This document shows positions 16,106-24,988 of a stretch of 64,000 nucleotides of DNA, piece by piece (the first letter of the stretch is position 1; each line of letters opens with the position of its first letter). This stretch comes from Streptomyces sp. M41(2017) (GTDB lineage: Bacteria; Actinomycetota; Actinomycetes; Streptomycetales; Streptomycetaceae): contig NZ_MWFK01000004.1 of assembly GCF_002078175.1 (NCBI RefSeq), forward strand, positions 18,611-82,610, written 5' to 3'. The position numbers were made by a program, and so were the translations under genes. The notes under the pieces are model-generated. The model was not told where the DNA came from. It searched no databases and saw nothing but the letters and a program-made list of their open reading frames with translations.

Positions 16106-16145
16106 GCACGGCCCCACCCACTCCTGTGGGTTGGGGCCGTGCGCG
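16106..16145. terminator. Strong hairpin without U-tract
   Basis: A GC-rich stem (CGCACGGCCCCA with its complement, plus CCCA/TGGG) around a CTCCTG loop. It lies between two operon genes and may partially terminate or stabilise mRNA. Confidence 0.55.
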
Positions 16146-16202
16146 GTCCAGGGGAGCCGCGCAGCCGCGCACCCCACCCCGACCTCTTCCGGAGGCATCG
16201 CA

Positions 16203-16442
16203 ATGCGCATCGCGCCCACCCCGTCGACCTCCCGGCGCCAGCCGCCGTCGCTCTGCCGGCACACCCCGGCCTGTCCCGCCGCCGACAGCAGTGACGCCGA
16301 GGGCGCCCGTGTCGTGGCCGGCCAGCCCGAACAGGGCTGGAGTCTGCTGTGCAACGGCGTGTTCGTGTTCGCGGACACCGGCGAACTGCTGCCCGACGGC
16401 CGCATCGTCGCCCCGCACCGGCCGGCCCTCGCCACGCACTGA
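16203..16442 (+). CDS. DUF5999-like small protein
   Basis: 79 aa. CCGGAGG lies 8 nt before the ATG. The core CRHTPACPAADSSDAEGAR, HPEQGW-like GQPEQGWSLLCNGVFVF and DTGELLPDGR fit the DUF5999 family, a small Streptomyces family often encoded in plasmids and integrative elements. The function is unknown. Conserved Cys residues could bind metal. Confidence 0.7.
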   Translation: MRIAPTPSTSRRQPPSLCRHTPACPAADSSDAEGARVVAGQPEQGWSLLCNGVFVFADTGELLPDGRIVAPHRPALATH

Positions 16443-16492
16443 CGCCTTCCACGCCCACGGCGCCCGGCCAACTGACAGCACGCACGGCCCTG

Positions 16493-16708
16493 TTTCGGCG
16501 CCGCGCCTGCTCATTTCGGGAGCAGCCGCCCGCGTTTCGCGGGCAGCCCCCGCCGTTTCGCGCACCCCCCTGACCCCCTCTCCCGGAGGCCCTCATGGCG
16601 ATCACTGACGTGCCGCAGCGCGCGGCACCCGACACTCCCGATTCGCGCCCACCCACCACCGTTTCGGAGACACCCCGCTCGGTTTCGGGAGCGGCCTCCA
16701 CCGTTTCG
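16493..16708. repeat. 21-bp periodic TTTCG array across the DUF2637 gene start
   Basis: TTTCG occurs at 16493, 16514, 16535 and 16556, each 21 bp apart. A second phase follows at 16641 (ATTCG), 16662, 16683 and 16704, again 21 bp apart. The first group is upstream of the gene at 16595; the second is inside its first 38 codons, where it encodes a heptad-like TVSETPR / SVSGAAS / TVSQTPK repeat. Two-turn spacing suggests a protein lining one DNA face. Confidence 0.7.
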
Positions 16709-18271
16709 CAGACGCCGAAGCGGAACGCGGTCAAGCCCGGACGCGACCGGCTGATGACGATCCTGTCGGTGGCCGCCGCGACCGGCGGGCCGCTGATCGG
16801 CGCCATCGGCTTCGCGATGTCCTACAGCACCCTCGCGAAGAAGGCATTGAGCTGGGGATTCAGCCCCGATCTGGCGCCCTGGTTCCCGGTCGGCGTGGAC
16901 GCGTCGATCATCGTGTTTCTCGCGCTGGACCTGTACCTCATCCGCAAGGACACTCCGTGGCCGCTGCTGCGGGCGGCCGCCCACGTGATGACGTTCGCGA
17001 CGATCTGGTTCAACGCGTCCTCGCAGGGCCACATCAGCGACGACCCGGTCAGGGCGGCCTCGCACGGCGTCATGCCGCTGCTGTTCGTGATCGGCGTCGA
17101 GGCCGCACGCCGGCTGTTCATCAAGAAGACGCAGATCGAAGCGGGTACGGCCACCGACCGGATCCCGCTGCACCGCTGGATCCTCTCCCCCATCGGCACC
17201 CCGCGCTTCTACCGGCGGATGCGGCTGCACAACGTCACCTCCTACCCGGAGATGATCCGCCGCCAGCAGGAACTCACCGCCTACAAACAGTGGCTCTCCC
17301 GCAAGTACAAAGGCGACCTGGCCAAGGCCAGCGACGATGAACTGCTGCCGATGAAGATGGCCGCCTACGGCTACACCGTCGACGAAGCGCTCGCCATGCC
17401 CGAGCAGCAGGAAGCCAAGGCGCAGCAGCGGGCGGAGGAAGCCGAGGGCCGACGCCGCGACGCGGACACCCGCCGGGAGGTCGCGGACAAGCGAGCCGAG
17501 GCGGACCGGCTGCAGGCCGACGGGGAGCTGGAGGCGGTGCGAGCCCAGGTGGAGGGCACCACCGCGCAGGCCCGGGCACACGCCCGCGCCCAGGCCAGTG
17601 CCGCCGAGCGGGCTGCTGAGCAGGAAGAGCAGGCGCTGGAGACGGCTCTCATGGCCGAAGCCCGCGCCCGCCAGGAGCAGGCAGAGCACCAGGCCGCACA
17701 GGAACGCGAGCGGGCAGCCGAAGCGGACCTGCGGGCAGCGGAGTTGGAGCGCCAGGCAGCCGAGAAGCGGAAGCAGGCGGCAGAGGCCGACCGTGCTGCC
17801 GCTGCAGAGGCGCAGGCGGTCGAAACCCAGGCGGCTGCCGAAGCCCGCAAGGCCGCCGCCGAAGCGAACCGGCGTGCTGCCGAAACGGAGAGGGCCGCTG
17901 CCGAAACGCAGCGCGTCACTGCCGAAACCCAGCGGCTCACCGCCGAAGAAGCCGAGCGCCAGGCGAACGCCGACGCCGGCGTCCAAGCGGCCCGGCGGCG
18001 TGAGGCCGAAGCCGAACTGGCCGCCGCCGAAACGCGACTGGCCGCTGCCGAAATCGAGCGGCGCGCGGTCGAAATCGAGGACGCCGCGAAGCTGAGCCCG
18101 CGCCAGCGCGCGGTCCGCAAGGTCGCCCGAATGATCCTCGCCGTCGACGGCCAGACCGACCGGCTGCCGCTCGCCGAAATCCAGCGCGAACTCGCCGTCA
18201 CCTCGCCCGGCACCGCCTCCGAGTACCGCCAGGAGGCCGCCGAACTGCTGGCAGGCGGCTACCGGCCCTGA
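16595..18271 (+). CDS. DUF2637 membrane protein with long coiled coil (spread-protein-like)
   Basis: 558 aa. A Ser/Thr/Pro head (1-45) contains a 7-residue repeat. DUF2637 follows with about four membrane helices between 52 and 180 (including PLIGAIGFAMSYSTL and PWFPVGVDASIIVFLALDLYL). Residues about 265-500 form an Ala/Glu/Arg heptad coiled coil, and a winged-helix-like end (RQRAVRKVARMILAVDG) completes the protein. DUF2637 proteins occur beside TraB in Streptomyces elements and are thought to help intramycelial spread (SpdB-like). CCGGAGG precedes the ATG. Transfer-complex scaffolding is inference. Confidence 0.75.
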   Translation: MAITDVPQRAAPDTPDSRPPTTVSETPRSVSGAASTVSQTPKRNAVKPGRDRLMTILSVAAATGGPLIGAIGFAMSYSTLAKKALSWGFSPDLAPWFPVGVDASIIVFLALDLYLIRKDTPWPLLRAAAHVMTFATIWFNASSQGHISDDPVRAASHGVMPLLFVIGVEAARRLFIKKTQIEAGTATDRIPLHRWILSPIGTPRFYRRMRLHNVTSYPEMIRRQQELTAYKQWLSRKYKGDLAKASDDELLPMKMAAYGYTVDEALAMPEQQEAKAQQRAEEAEGRRRDADTRREVADKRAEADRLQADGELEAVRAQVEGTTAQARAHARAQASAAERAAEQEEQALETALMAEARARQEQAEHQAAQERERAAEADLRAAELERQAAEKRKQAAEADRAAAAEAQAVETQAAAEARKAAAEANRRAAETERAAAETQRVTAETQRLTAEEAERQANADAGVQAARRREAEAELAAAETRLAAAEIERRAVEIEDAAKLSPRQRAVRKVARMILAVDGQTDRLPLAEIQRELAVTSPGTASEYRQEAAELLAGGYRP

Positions 18272-18416
18272 GCTGGCGCAACACCCGTCCGACGGTTCCA
18301 CCGGCCCCCGAGCTGCTGATGACAACTCGGGGACACGGTGAAGGCGCCGAGACGCCGCCCCAACCTTCCCCCGGATCCGGATCCCCGCACCACCCCACCT
18401 GAGGAGAAAACCCCTG

Positions 18417-18923
18417 ATGAGTAAGGACATTGCATCCCGCGTGACGACCGGCGTGCAGGCGCTGGCGCTCCCCGGACAGCGGGAGGGCTGGCAGGCGCAG
18501 CACCGCGGCAGCCTGCTCTCCGACGCGCAGGCCTACGACGCCCTCGCCGACGCCGTCGAGGCCGATCTGAAGGGCCGCCGCCTGGACGGTGACCTGCCCT
18601 GGGGGCTGTCGGCGGCGTCCCGTGCCCGTAAGCGGGTCCGGCCGCTGCGGGACACCGCGCGCGCCATGCGCAAGGCCGCCAAGGCCATCAACAGCGTGGT
18701 CGCCGCCTATGAGGAGACCCAGCCTGAGGTGGTGCTGCGCCGGCGGGAGGACAAGGCGCTGAAGAAGGCGCAGCGCAAGCAGAACGTGCAGGTCACTGCC
18801 TACAACAGTGCCGACCAGACCCTGCAGCGTCTCGCCCCCGGCACAGAGGAGGGCGCACCGGCCGGGCAGGCCCGGCTGCTGGGCGACTTCTTCGGCCCGG
18901 GCCAGCAGCGGCGAGGCGCCTGA
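18417..18923 (+). CDS. 168-aa basic helical protein of the transfer operon
   Basis: GAGGAGA lies 8 nt before the ATG. The protein is highly basic and helical (SRARKRVRPLRDTARAMRKA, then RREDKALKKAQRKQ), ending in a Gly/Gln tail. No family is recognised. It follows the DUF2637 gene by 145 bp and overlaps the next start (TGATG). A nucleic-acid-binding or scaffold function is possible. Confidence 0.6.
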   Translation: MSKDIASRVTTGVQALALPGQREGWQAQHRGSLLSDAQAYDALADAVEADLKGRRLDGDLPWGLSAASRARKRVRPLRDTARAMRKAAKAINSVVAAYEETQPEVVLRRREDKALKKAQRKQNVQVTAYNSADQTLQRLAPGTEEGAPAGQARLLGDFFGPGQQRRGA

Positions 18924-19144
18924 TGGCAGGCACGCCACTGTCCCCGAAGCAGGCCGCCCACTGGAACCGCCGACTCGAACAAGCCCGCGCTGCCGGTGAG
19001 CGCGGGCCTGAGGAGTTCTTCCGCGTCTGGCTCGACCTGGTGAAGGTCTCCGCCATCCAAAAGGCCCGCCGCACCGGCGACCACAGCGTGTTCAACGCGC
19101 TGTCGGCGGAGCTGGAACGCATCTACCGGGATCACTGCCAGTAA
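18923..19144 (+). CDS. 73-aa helical protein of the transfer operon
   Basis: Translationally coupled to the upstream gene (ATG inside the TGATG junction). Composition is ordinary and helical (SPKQAAHWNRRLEQARAAG, EEFFRVWLDLVKVSAIQKA). No known family. Probably a partner of the preceding 168-aa protein. Confidence 0.6.
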   Translation: MAGTPLSPKQAAHWNRRLEQARAAGERGPEEFFRVWLDLVKVSAIQKARRTGDHSVFNALSAELERIYRDHCQ

Positions 19145-19220
19145 TCGTCATCGTCATCATCATCACCGCCGAAATGAGGGTTGACGGGGCTCCCAACCAC
19201 GCGTACGCGTACGCGTACGA
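19145..19220. repeat. Short simple-sequence tracts
   Basis: A TCA/TCG trinucleotide run (about 19146-19166) and a GCGTAC hexamer repeated about three times (19199-19219), in the gap before the glycine-rich gene. The second tract is self-complementary. They may affect promoter or start-site geometry. Confidence 0.5.
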
Positions 19221-19266
19221 GGCGCCTCTTCTCCTTCACCGGCAGTAACCGTGAGAGGAGGGCCCC

Positions 19267-21375
19267 GTGTCCGACGACGACCCCCCGGACAACGTCCGTC
19301 AACTGCCCCGGATCGGCTCCCCGCCGCCCCCGTCCGTGCCACCCCCCGTCACCCTGGACGGCCCCGACGAGGACCGCGATTCAGCCCCCGGGCCTGTTCG
19401 AATTTCCGCTTTCGACGCCCCCGAAGTACCCCACGCGCCGCCCCCGCCCACGGCAGGGGCGGCGCTGCGCAGCGAGGGCTTGAGCGAGGGCGAGCAGCCA
19501 CCCGACGCGGGCCCGCCCCGCACCGGCGCGCTGTCGCTCGCCGCGATCCTCGCGATCGCGCTGGCCGCGTTTGAGGGGCTGCAGACCTGGATCCAGGAAT
19601 CCGGGCCCCGCCGGGCGGAAGCCGCCGCGCACCAGCGGGAGATGGAACTGCTCGCCGCGAAGGCCGGCGCCGATGCCACCCGGCACGGCGCGGAAGCCGA
19701 CGCGGCACGCGCAAAGACCCATCGCGGCGGGGGTGTTCAGTCCAGCCGTGACTACGGCCGCAGCGCGCTCGGGCGGGGCTCTGGCAGCCCCGGACGGGCC
19801 GGTGGCGCACTGGGTTCGGGCGGTTGGCGGGGAGGCGGCAGAGGGTTGTTCAACGGCTCTCCGCACGGTCCCGGCGGCCGTTCCAGTCACGGCCGTGCCG
19901 GAGCCGGCTTGTTCGGCGGCGGCACCCGAAACGACGGTCACCGTGGCCGCCCGGACGGCACCTCGGGACGCGGCAACGGAGGCGCAGGCGCCGGGCTGTT
20001 CGGTGGCGGCAGCCGTCCGGGAGCCGGCGGCGGCCGCAGCAACGGCAACGGCAAGGGAAGCGGCGGCAACGGCAAGGGCCCGGGAAGCCCGGGGTCGGGC
20101 GGACACGGCGGCGGCACCGGTGGCGGCAAGGGCGCCAGCAGCGGCGGTGCCGGTCGCCGCTCACCTCGGCAGGCCGTCTCCGACTGGTTCAGCAAGGGCA
20201 AGGGCAAAGGTCCCGGTCCTGCAGGCAGCGGTGGAGGGGCGCAGCAGAAAGGAGCTGCCGGCGACCGGTCGGCGGCCATCCAGAACGCGCTGAAGAAGAC
20301 CCGGCAGTCCCGCACGGGCGGAGGTGCCACGGCGCCGACGTTCTGGGAGGCGGCCGGGGACCGGCTGCAGGACCGGTGGAAGAACCGCCAGGCCCGCACC
20401 GCCGCATCCACGGACGCGACGGGCAAGCAGAAGAAGGATGGTTCGGGCGGCGCCCCCGGCGTCAATGACGGCTGGTCGCCGAACGGCCGGACCACGTTCC
20501 GCTCGGCTGTCTTCGATGCGGTCAACGAGCGCTGGTCCAAACGCCGCGACCAGTGGAAAGCCAGGGGCGGTCCCCGCACCCGCCGCCCCTCCCCCGGCAC
20601 CAACGGCCGGACCGCTCGGCCCGGTTCGGCCAAGGCCGGCCCGGGTGGAGCCGCTCCCGGACCGGGCGCGCGCACCGGTCCGGAGCCCGGCCATTCCGGT
20701 CCTCGCAGTTCGCCGTTCGACACGGACGCCGAGACCAACGTGACGATCACGGTGGAGCAGGTCGACCCGCCCGGCACCCACGCCCGCCGCTGGGAACCGG
20801 AGGCCATCGCCCCATCGCGCCGCCAGCTGCCCGCGCGCGGCACCCCCGTCCTCTCGCGCGCACCGCAACGCTCGGCCGGTACCCGGCCGGGAACCACCCG
20901 CAGGAAGGACCCCATCCCTATGCCCCCATCCGCATCCAGCCCCTCCCCCGTCGTCCAGGTGACGCCCCCGCCCGCGAATGCGATGGCCGGACGGCACGCC
21001 ACGGAGATCAGCCTCGACGGTGCCGTGAAGGCACTCACCCGGCTGACCACCGAGGGGATGGAGACCTATGACGACTGCAAGCAGTTAATGCATCAGGCCC
21101 GGCGCCTGTTCACCGAGCTCGAGGTGATGGCCAACGACCTGGCCAACCACCACAACATCACCGGCGCGCGCACCGTGCGCGCCATGGGTGTGCTGATGGA
21201 GAGCGTCGGGATGCTCGCCGGCAACGCGGAGCGCATGGCCAAGTCCGCGCTGAACGCCGCGGAGCTCGCCGAGGCGGAAGAGACCGCGATGGAGCGGGAC
21301 TACCGGCCCACCCAGACCGCGGCCATCGACGCCGGCCTGGCCGCCCCCAGCGCCCGCATCCACAACGAGAACTGA
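19267..21375 (+). CDS. Large glycine-rich transfer-operon protein
   Basis: 702 aa from GTG (GAGAGGAGGG 5 nt upstream). The layout is an acidic Pro-rich head (1-80), a hydrophobic helix (TGALSLAAILAIALAAFEG), and a 180-residue Gly/Ser/Arg-rich low-complexity region with repeats such as RGLFNGS, AGLFGGGTR and AGLFGGGSR. A basic mid-region with repeated DRWKNR / ERWSKRRDQW helices follows, and a C-terminal four-helix-like domain (about 585-702) with LTRLTTEGMETYDDCKQLM. Codon 607 is TTA (21085-21087). No family is recognised. It lies directly upstream of traB and may be a scaffold or surface component of the transfer machine. Confidence 0.6.
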   Translation: MSDDDPPDNVRQLPRIGSPPPPSVPPPVTLDGPDEDRDSAPGPVRISAFDAPEVPHAPPPPTAGAALRSEGLSEGEQPPDAGPPRTGALSLAAILAIALAAFEGLQTWIQESGPRRAEAAAHQREMELLAAKAGADATRHGAEADAARAKTHRGGGVQSSRDYGRSALGRGSGSPGRAGGALGSGGWRGGGRGLFNGSPHGPGGRSSHGRAGAGLFGGGTRNDGHRGRPDGTSGRGNGGAGAGLFGGGSRPGAGGGRSNGNGKGSGGNGKGPGSPGSGGHGGGTGGGKGASSGGAGRRSPRQAVSDWFSKGKGKGPGPAGSGGGAQQKGAAGDRSAAIQNALKKTRQSRTGGGATAPTFWEAAGDRLQDRWKNRQARTAASTDATGKQKKDGSGGAPGVNDGWSPNGRTTFRSAVFDAVNERWSKRRDQWKARGGPRTRRPSPGTNGRTARPGSAKAGPGGAAPGPGARTGPEPGHSGPRSSPFDTDAETNVTITVEQVDPPGTHARRWEPEAIAPSRRQLPARGTPVLSRAPQRSAGTRPGTTRRKDPIPMPPSASSPSPVVQVTPPPANAMAGRHATEISLDGAVKALTRLTTEGMETYDDCKQLMHQARRLFTELEVMANDLANHHNITGARTVRAMGVLMESVGMLAGNAERMAKSALNAAELAEAEETAMERDYRPTQTAAIDAGLAAPSARIHNEN

Positions 21376-21386
21376 CCAGGAGAACC

Positions 21387-21791
21387 ATGGGAGAGATCGC
21401 TCCTGCCGTCGCAGCGGACGGTGCCGCCAACGGCTACCTGTCCATCAACGCCAAGTTCACCGCCCTGCAGAAGGCGGCCGCCGGCCTATTCGAGCACGCC
21501 GAGCAGATCGCACAGCGGATGCGCGCCAACGCCGATTCGGCGGTCGTCGTCGCGGAGTTGTGCGCGGCCGCGGAAGCCGATGCCCGGCACGTCGCGGCCG
21601 TCGCCGAGGTCGGTGAAGCGTTCGGGCAGGTCGTCGGCGGCTGCAAGCGCCTGCTGAGCTCCGCCGAGCAGACCCACCAGGCCGCCACCGACGTCAAGGC
21701 CGCCCACCAGGCGGAGTACGGCCCGGTGCACGCCGCCGCCACCGCCTCGAGGGCCCGCCAGGCCAAGCCCGGCTTCTACCAGCCCCTCTAA
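21387..21791 (+). CDS. 134-aa helical protein upstream of traB
   Basis: AGGAGAA lies 5 nt before the ATG, 11 bp after the glycine-rich gene. It is nearly all helix and Ala-rich (LQKAAAGLFEHAEQIAQRM, then EVGEAFGQVVGGCKRLLSS), similar in style to the C-terminal domain of the preceding protein. The two may be related helical modules. No family is assigned. Confidence 0.6.
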   Translation: MGEIAPAVAADGAANGYLSINAKFTALQKAAAGLFEHAEQIAQRMRANADSAVVVAELCAAAEADARHVAAVAEVGEAFGQVVGGCKRLLSSAEQTHQAATDVKAAHQAEYGPVHAAATASRARQAKPGFYQPL

Positions 21792-21819
21792 CTCGCACCC
21801 GACCCGACCGCACGACCCC

Positions 21820-21851
21820 GTGGGGCTGCATCCGACCTGGTGCAGCCCCAC
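21820..21851. terminator. Hairpin upstream of traB
   Basis: GTGGGGCTGCA (21820-21830) and TGCAGCCCCAC (21841-21851) form an 11-bp stem with a 10-nt loop in the 99-bp gap before traB. No U-tract. Possible attenuation or mRNA stabilisation. Confidence 0.5.
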
Positions 21852-21890
21852 CCGTTTGCCCCTCACCCTGGAAAGGACCGATCTGCCGTG

Positions 21891-24317
21891 ATGCGCAGGA
21901 TGCCCACACGGGCGAAGACAGAACTCGCCGCCTACGGGGCATCCACCGCCGCCCTCGCGGTGCTGCCCAACATGGAACTGCTGCCCGCCCACGCGACCGT
22001 TGCCGCGATCGGCGGCGTGAGCACCTGGTGGCTGTACCAGCGCGTCAAGCACGGCGACTTCCCCAAGGCGCTGCGCTCCGCACAGCGCCTGATGGGCCCG
22101 CTCACCGGCAGCGCCGTCTACGCGACGGCCGCCATCGCACCCGGCAACAGCTGGTGGGAGATCCCCCTCGCCGTCGGCTGGGGTGCCCTCATGTCAGCCT
22201 GGCTTCCCGCCAGCCGCTCCACCTGGACCCCGCCCGGCGACCTCACCACCGTCTACCCGTCTGGGTTCGCCGGCCTGGTGATGCGGCTGTGGGACCAGCA
22301 CGAAGTCGCCCTCGGCACACGGCTGGAGAACATCCAGCAGACGATCTCCCCCAGCCACCCCGACTTCACCTGCGACATCGTCGCCCCGACCGGCAAGCCC
22401 GTCTCGAAAATCGACGACAGCGTCATCGCCGCCTGCTTCGGCGTGCCGACCCTGGCCGTGTCGCTGCGCGAGACCGAGCACGGGCCCGGCCGGATCCGGC
22501 TGACCGTCGCCCCCACCCAGGAAGCCGGCCGCAGCATCGACGACCTCTGGTCGACGCTCATCTCCCGCCCGGGCGGCGCCATCCCCGGCAGCACCATCGT
22601 CCGGGTGGAACGCCAGCACGCCCAGGGCCAGCTACCCGCACGCGGCATGATCCTCGCCGCCGTGGAACCCGGCGAGGTCGCCCGCGTCAACTTCGACCAG
22701 CTGTGCTCCGCGTTCGGCGTCAAGGCCGAAGAGATGCGCCTGGTCGTCGAAAGCCGCGGCAACGAAGTCCTCGTCACCCTCTACGAGGCCGCGCCGCTCA
22801 AGGTCGCCCGCCGCGCCACCCGCGAGCTCCTCACCCTGGACGCGTACGGCCGCTACACGATCGGCACCGCCCACGACGGATCCGACGCCAAGGTCCACAT
22901 GCGGTCCGCGTCCGGCACCTTCCACGGCTTCCTGGTCGGCGTCACCGGCTCCGGCAAAACCGTGTCACTGGCGCTGATGTGCGCGGCGTGGGCGCTGGCC
23001 GGGATGGCGAGCTGGGTGACCTCCGCCCGACCCGACGCACAGATGTCCGCGGTCGGCCGGCACGTCGACCGGCAGGGCTCCGGCCCCGTCTTCACCTGGT
23101 GGCTGCTCAAGGCCGCGGTCGCCCTGATGGACGTCCGCGGCCAGATGAACACCGAAGCCGGCCACGACTACTCCCCGCACTCCCCCTACCCGGCGCTCAC
23201 CCTGGTCCTGGACGAGTTCAACTCCCTCACCGGGGATGACCTGTTCGGCGACGAGATTGCGCAGATGACGGACGTCCTCGCCCGCGAGGGCCGAAAGTTC
23301 GGCATCGGCGTCATCTTCGCCGGGCAGTCCCTCAACCTCGACAAGCTCGGCGGGTCCAGCTCGCTGCGCGACCAGGTGCAGGGCGGAATCGGCGTCGTCC
23401 TGCGCATCACCGGCGGGATCGCCGCCCGCCAGGCCACCGGCGGCCTCGCCGGGGACACCGACCTCCCGCCGGTCCCCGACCGGCTCGGCGCGCACATGTC
23501 GCTGATGGACCGCATGCTCGGCACCGCCACCGACGTCCCCGGCGAAACCACGCAGGGCATGGGGCACACCGTCACCGGCTCCGACGCCACCATGATGCGC
23601 ACCCTGTACGTGCACCTGCCCGACGACGGCTCCCCCGACGGACTCGACGAGATCTTCCCGGCCAGCGGAGCCATCAACACCCTCACCGACCGCGAGATCG
23701 ATGCCCTCAGCGCGCTCGGTCTGTGGCACGAGTGGACGATGCCGCCGCCCACCGGGAGGGAAGACGACGGGGACGGTGGGGGCGCGGCCCTGATTGGCTC
23801 GTTCACCCCGCCCCCGGCGGCCCGCAAGCCGAAGAAGAGCAACGTCAAGGACAAGATCCTCGCCGTCGTCGACCGGGAGATGACGGCCAAGGAAGTCCGC
23901 GAGCAGGTCGACGCCGCGGCCGGCAGTATCCGTAACGCCCTGAGTGACCTGGTCGTCGACGGGAAGCTCCGGCAGCCGCAACACGGCGTCTACGCCCCCG
24001 CGGGCGCCGACGTCACCGCTGGCCCCGAGCAGGGACCGGTGGAGGGTGAGCAGCTGCCCGAGGGAGTCGATGCCGAGCTGCTGATGCTGGCCGCCGACCT
24101 GGTGGTCACCACCCGGTTCGGATCCCAGTCGATGCTGCAGCGCAAGCTGCGCGTCGGGTTCGCCCTCGCCGGCGCCCTGCTGGACGCGCTGGAAGAGCGC
24201 GGCCTGGTCGGCCCGGCCGACGGCAGCAAGGCCCGCGAGGTCCTCGTGCCCATCGGCGCCGACGAGGACGTCCTTCGCGAGCTGCGCGCCGACCTCGGAC
24301 CGGTCCTCCAGGACTGA
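21891..24317 (+). CDS. traB: TraB/FtsK-type conjugative DNA translocase
   Basis: 808 aa; GAAAGGA upstream of the ATG. N-terminal membrane helices (about 15-110) are followed by a linker and the FtsK/SpoIIIE motor with Walker A GVTGSGKT (350-357) and Walker B LTLVLDEFNSL (about 437). The end of the motor reads GLAGDTDLPPVPDRLG. C-terminal winged-helix segments include an FtsK-gamma-like domain (about 730-790; LLQRKLRVGF-like MLQRKLRVGFALAGALLD and VGPADGSKAREVL). TraB proteins of Streptomyces move double-stranded DNA between hyphae as hexameric pumps after binding repeated sites through this gamma domain. It is the core gene of the transfer operon. Confidence 0.88.
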   Translation: MRRMPTRAKTELAAYGASTAALAVLPNMELLPAHATVAAIGGVSTWWLYQRVKHGDFPKALRSAQRLMGPLTGSAVYATAAIAPGNSWWEIPLAVGWGALMSAWLPASRSTWTPPGDLTTVYPSGFAGLVMRLWDQHEVALGTRLENIQQTISPSHPDFTCDIVAPTGKPVSKIDDSVIAACFGVPTLAVSLRETEHGPGRIRLTVAPTQEAGRSIDDLWSTLISRPGGAIPGSTIVRVERQHAQGQLPARGMILAAVEPGEVARVNFDQLCSAFGVKAEEMRLVVESRGNEVLVTLYEAAPLKVARRATRELLTLDAYGRYTIGTAHDGSDAKVHMRSASGTFHGFLVGVTGSGKTVSLALMCAAWALAGMASWVTSARPDAQMSAVGRHVDRQGSGPVFTWWLLKAAVALMDVRGQMNTEAGHDYSPHSPYPALTLVLDEFNSLTGDDLFGDEIAQMTDVLAREGRKFGIGVIFAGQSLNLDKLGGSSSLRDQVQGGIGVVLRITGGIAARQATGGLAGDTDLPPVPDRLGAHMSLMDRMLGTATDVPGETTQGMGHTVTGSDATMMRTLYVHLPDDGSPDGLDEIFPASGAINTLTDREIDALSALGLWHEWTMPPPTGREDDGDGGGAALIGSFTPPPAARKPKKSNVKDKILAVVDREMTAKEVREQVDAAAGSIRNALSDLVVDGKLRQPQHGVYAPAGADVTAGPEQGPVEGEQLPEGVDAELLMLAADLVVTTRFGSQSMLQRKLRVGFALAGALLDALEERGLVGPADGSKAREVLVPIGADEDVLRELRADLGPVLQD

Positions 24318-24322
24318 CCCAC

Positions 24323-24360
24323 GCGAAGGGGCCCGGCCACACCAGCCTGGGCCCCTTCGC
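24323..24360 (+). terminator. Terminator-like hairpin after traB
   Basis: GCGAAGGGGCCC (24323-24334) pairs perfectly with GGGCCCCTTCGC (24349-24360), 5 nt after the traB stop. A GC-rich 12-bp stem without a U-tract, as is common in Streptomyces. Confidence 0.7.
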
Positions 24361-24412
24361 ACCTCAGCCGGCCGGATACCCCGGCCGGATCACCCCATCA
24401 AGGAGACTGATC

Positions 24413-24601
24413 GTGGTCTTTACCGTGTCCGCTGCCGTGCTGCTGGCCGTCATCGTGATCGTCCTGTTGAAGGGCGGCTACGTGAGGTTCGGCTCCATGC
24501 TGGCCTGCACCCTGTTCGGCTTCACCCTCGCCGCAACCGGCCTGGCGCCCCTCATCAACGGCGCGCTCAGCTCACTCGCCGGACTCGTTGCCGGCCTCTA
24601 G
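24413..24601 (+). CDS. 62-aa two-helix membrane protein
   Basis: GTG start with AAGGAGA 7 nt upstream. Almost entirely hydrophobic: helix one VFTVSAAVLLAVIVIVLLKG, a short GYVRFG turn, helix two TLFGFTLAATGLAPLI. Tiny membrane proteins of this shape follow traB in Streptomyces elements and are considered candidate spread proteins. Function unproven. Confidence 0.65.
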   Translation: MVFTVSAAVLLAVIVIVLLKGGYVRFGSMLACTLFGFTLAATGLAPLINGALSSLAGLVAGL

Positions 24602-24646
24602 ACCAGGCCTACGGCGAAGGAGCACACCGTTTTCTGCCCGAGGACA

Positions 24647-24808
24647 TCACGCCGGAGTCCACGGGCTGTAGGGCGTGGTGCAGGTGCCACCGCACGACCA
24701 GCAGTCGAACGTTTCCGGATCCTCGAACTGGTTGCCCCAAAAACCGGCCCGCCGACAGAACACCACGTTCTCCTCATCGCACCAGCCGCACACGAACACG
24801 AAATTCAC
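24647..24808 (-). CDS. 53-aa cysteine-rich protein on the opposite strand
   Basis: GTG at 24808 with AAGGGGAGG 7 nt upstream. It carries CGWC, a further Cys (VVFC), CWSC and GTC, enough for one or two zinc sites, and the aromatic stretch FWGNQFEDPETFDCW. It runs against the transfer genes. Longer minus-strand readings upstream lack protein-like composition, so the short start is preferred. Confidence 0.5.
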   Translation of the reverse strand: MNFVFVCGWCDEENVVFCRRAGFWGNQFEDPETFDCWSCGGTCTTPYSPWTPA

Positions 24809-24988
24809 GCCGCGCCTCCCCTTGGCCGCCCTGCCTACAGGCTGTCCGCCACAACGACCGGGCGGCAACAGGCCCACACGCCAACCACGTTGACGCCAGC
24901 AGGTCGCCCACCCTTCCCCAGCATCCCCCTTGCGGGCGCGGCCCACATGACGGTGGCGCCTGCGAGCTGTGCCCTTCCCGGAGCGCCG

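Noticed and set aside
17820..18075. CCGAAA repeats as inverted copies of the TTTCG array
   Set aside because: They recur in Ala-Glu-Thr codons of a coiled coil at heptad spacing, so protein periodicity is a sufficient explanation.
16511..18430. Minus-strand open frame of 639 codons with FGSG-like repeats
   Set aside because: The repeats are the antisense image of the heptad coiled coil of the DUF2637 protein.
22965..24362. Minus-strand open frame of 465 codons
   Set aside because: Antisense of traB; no independent signal.
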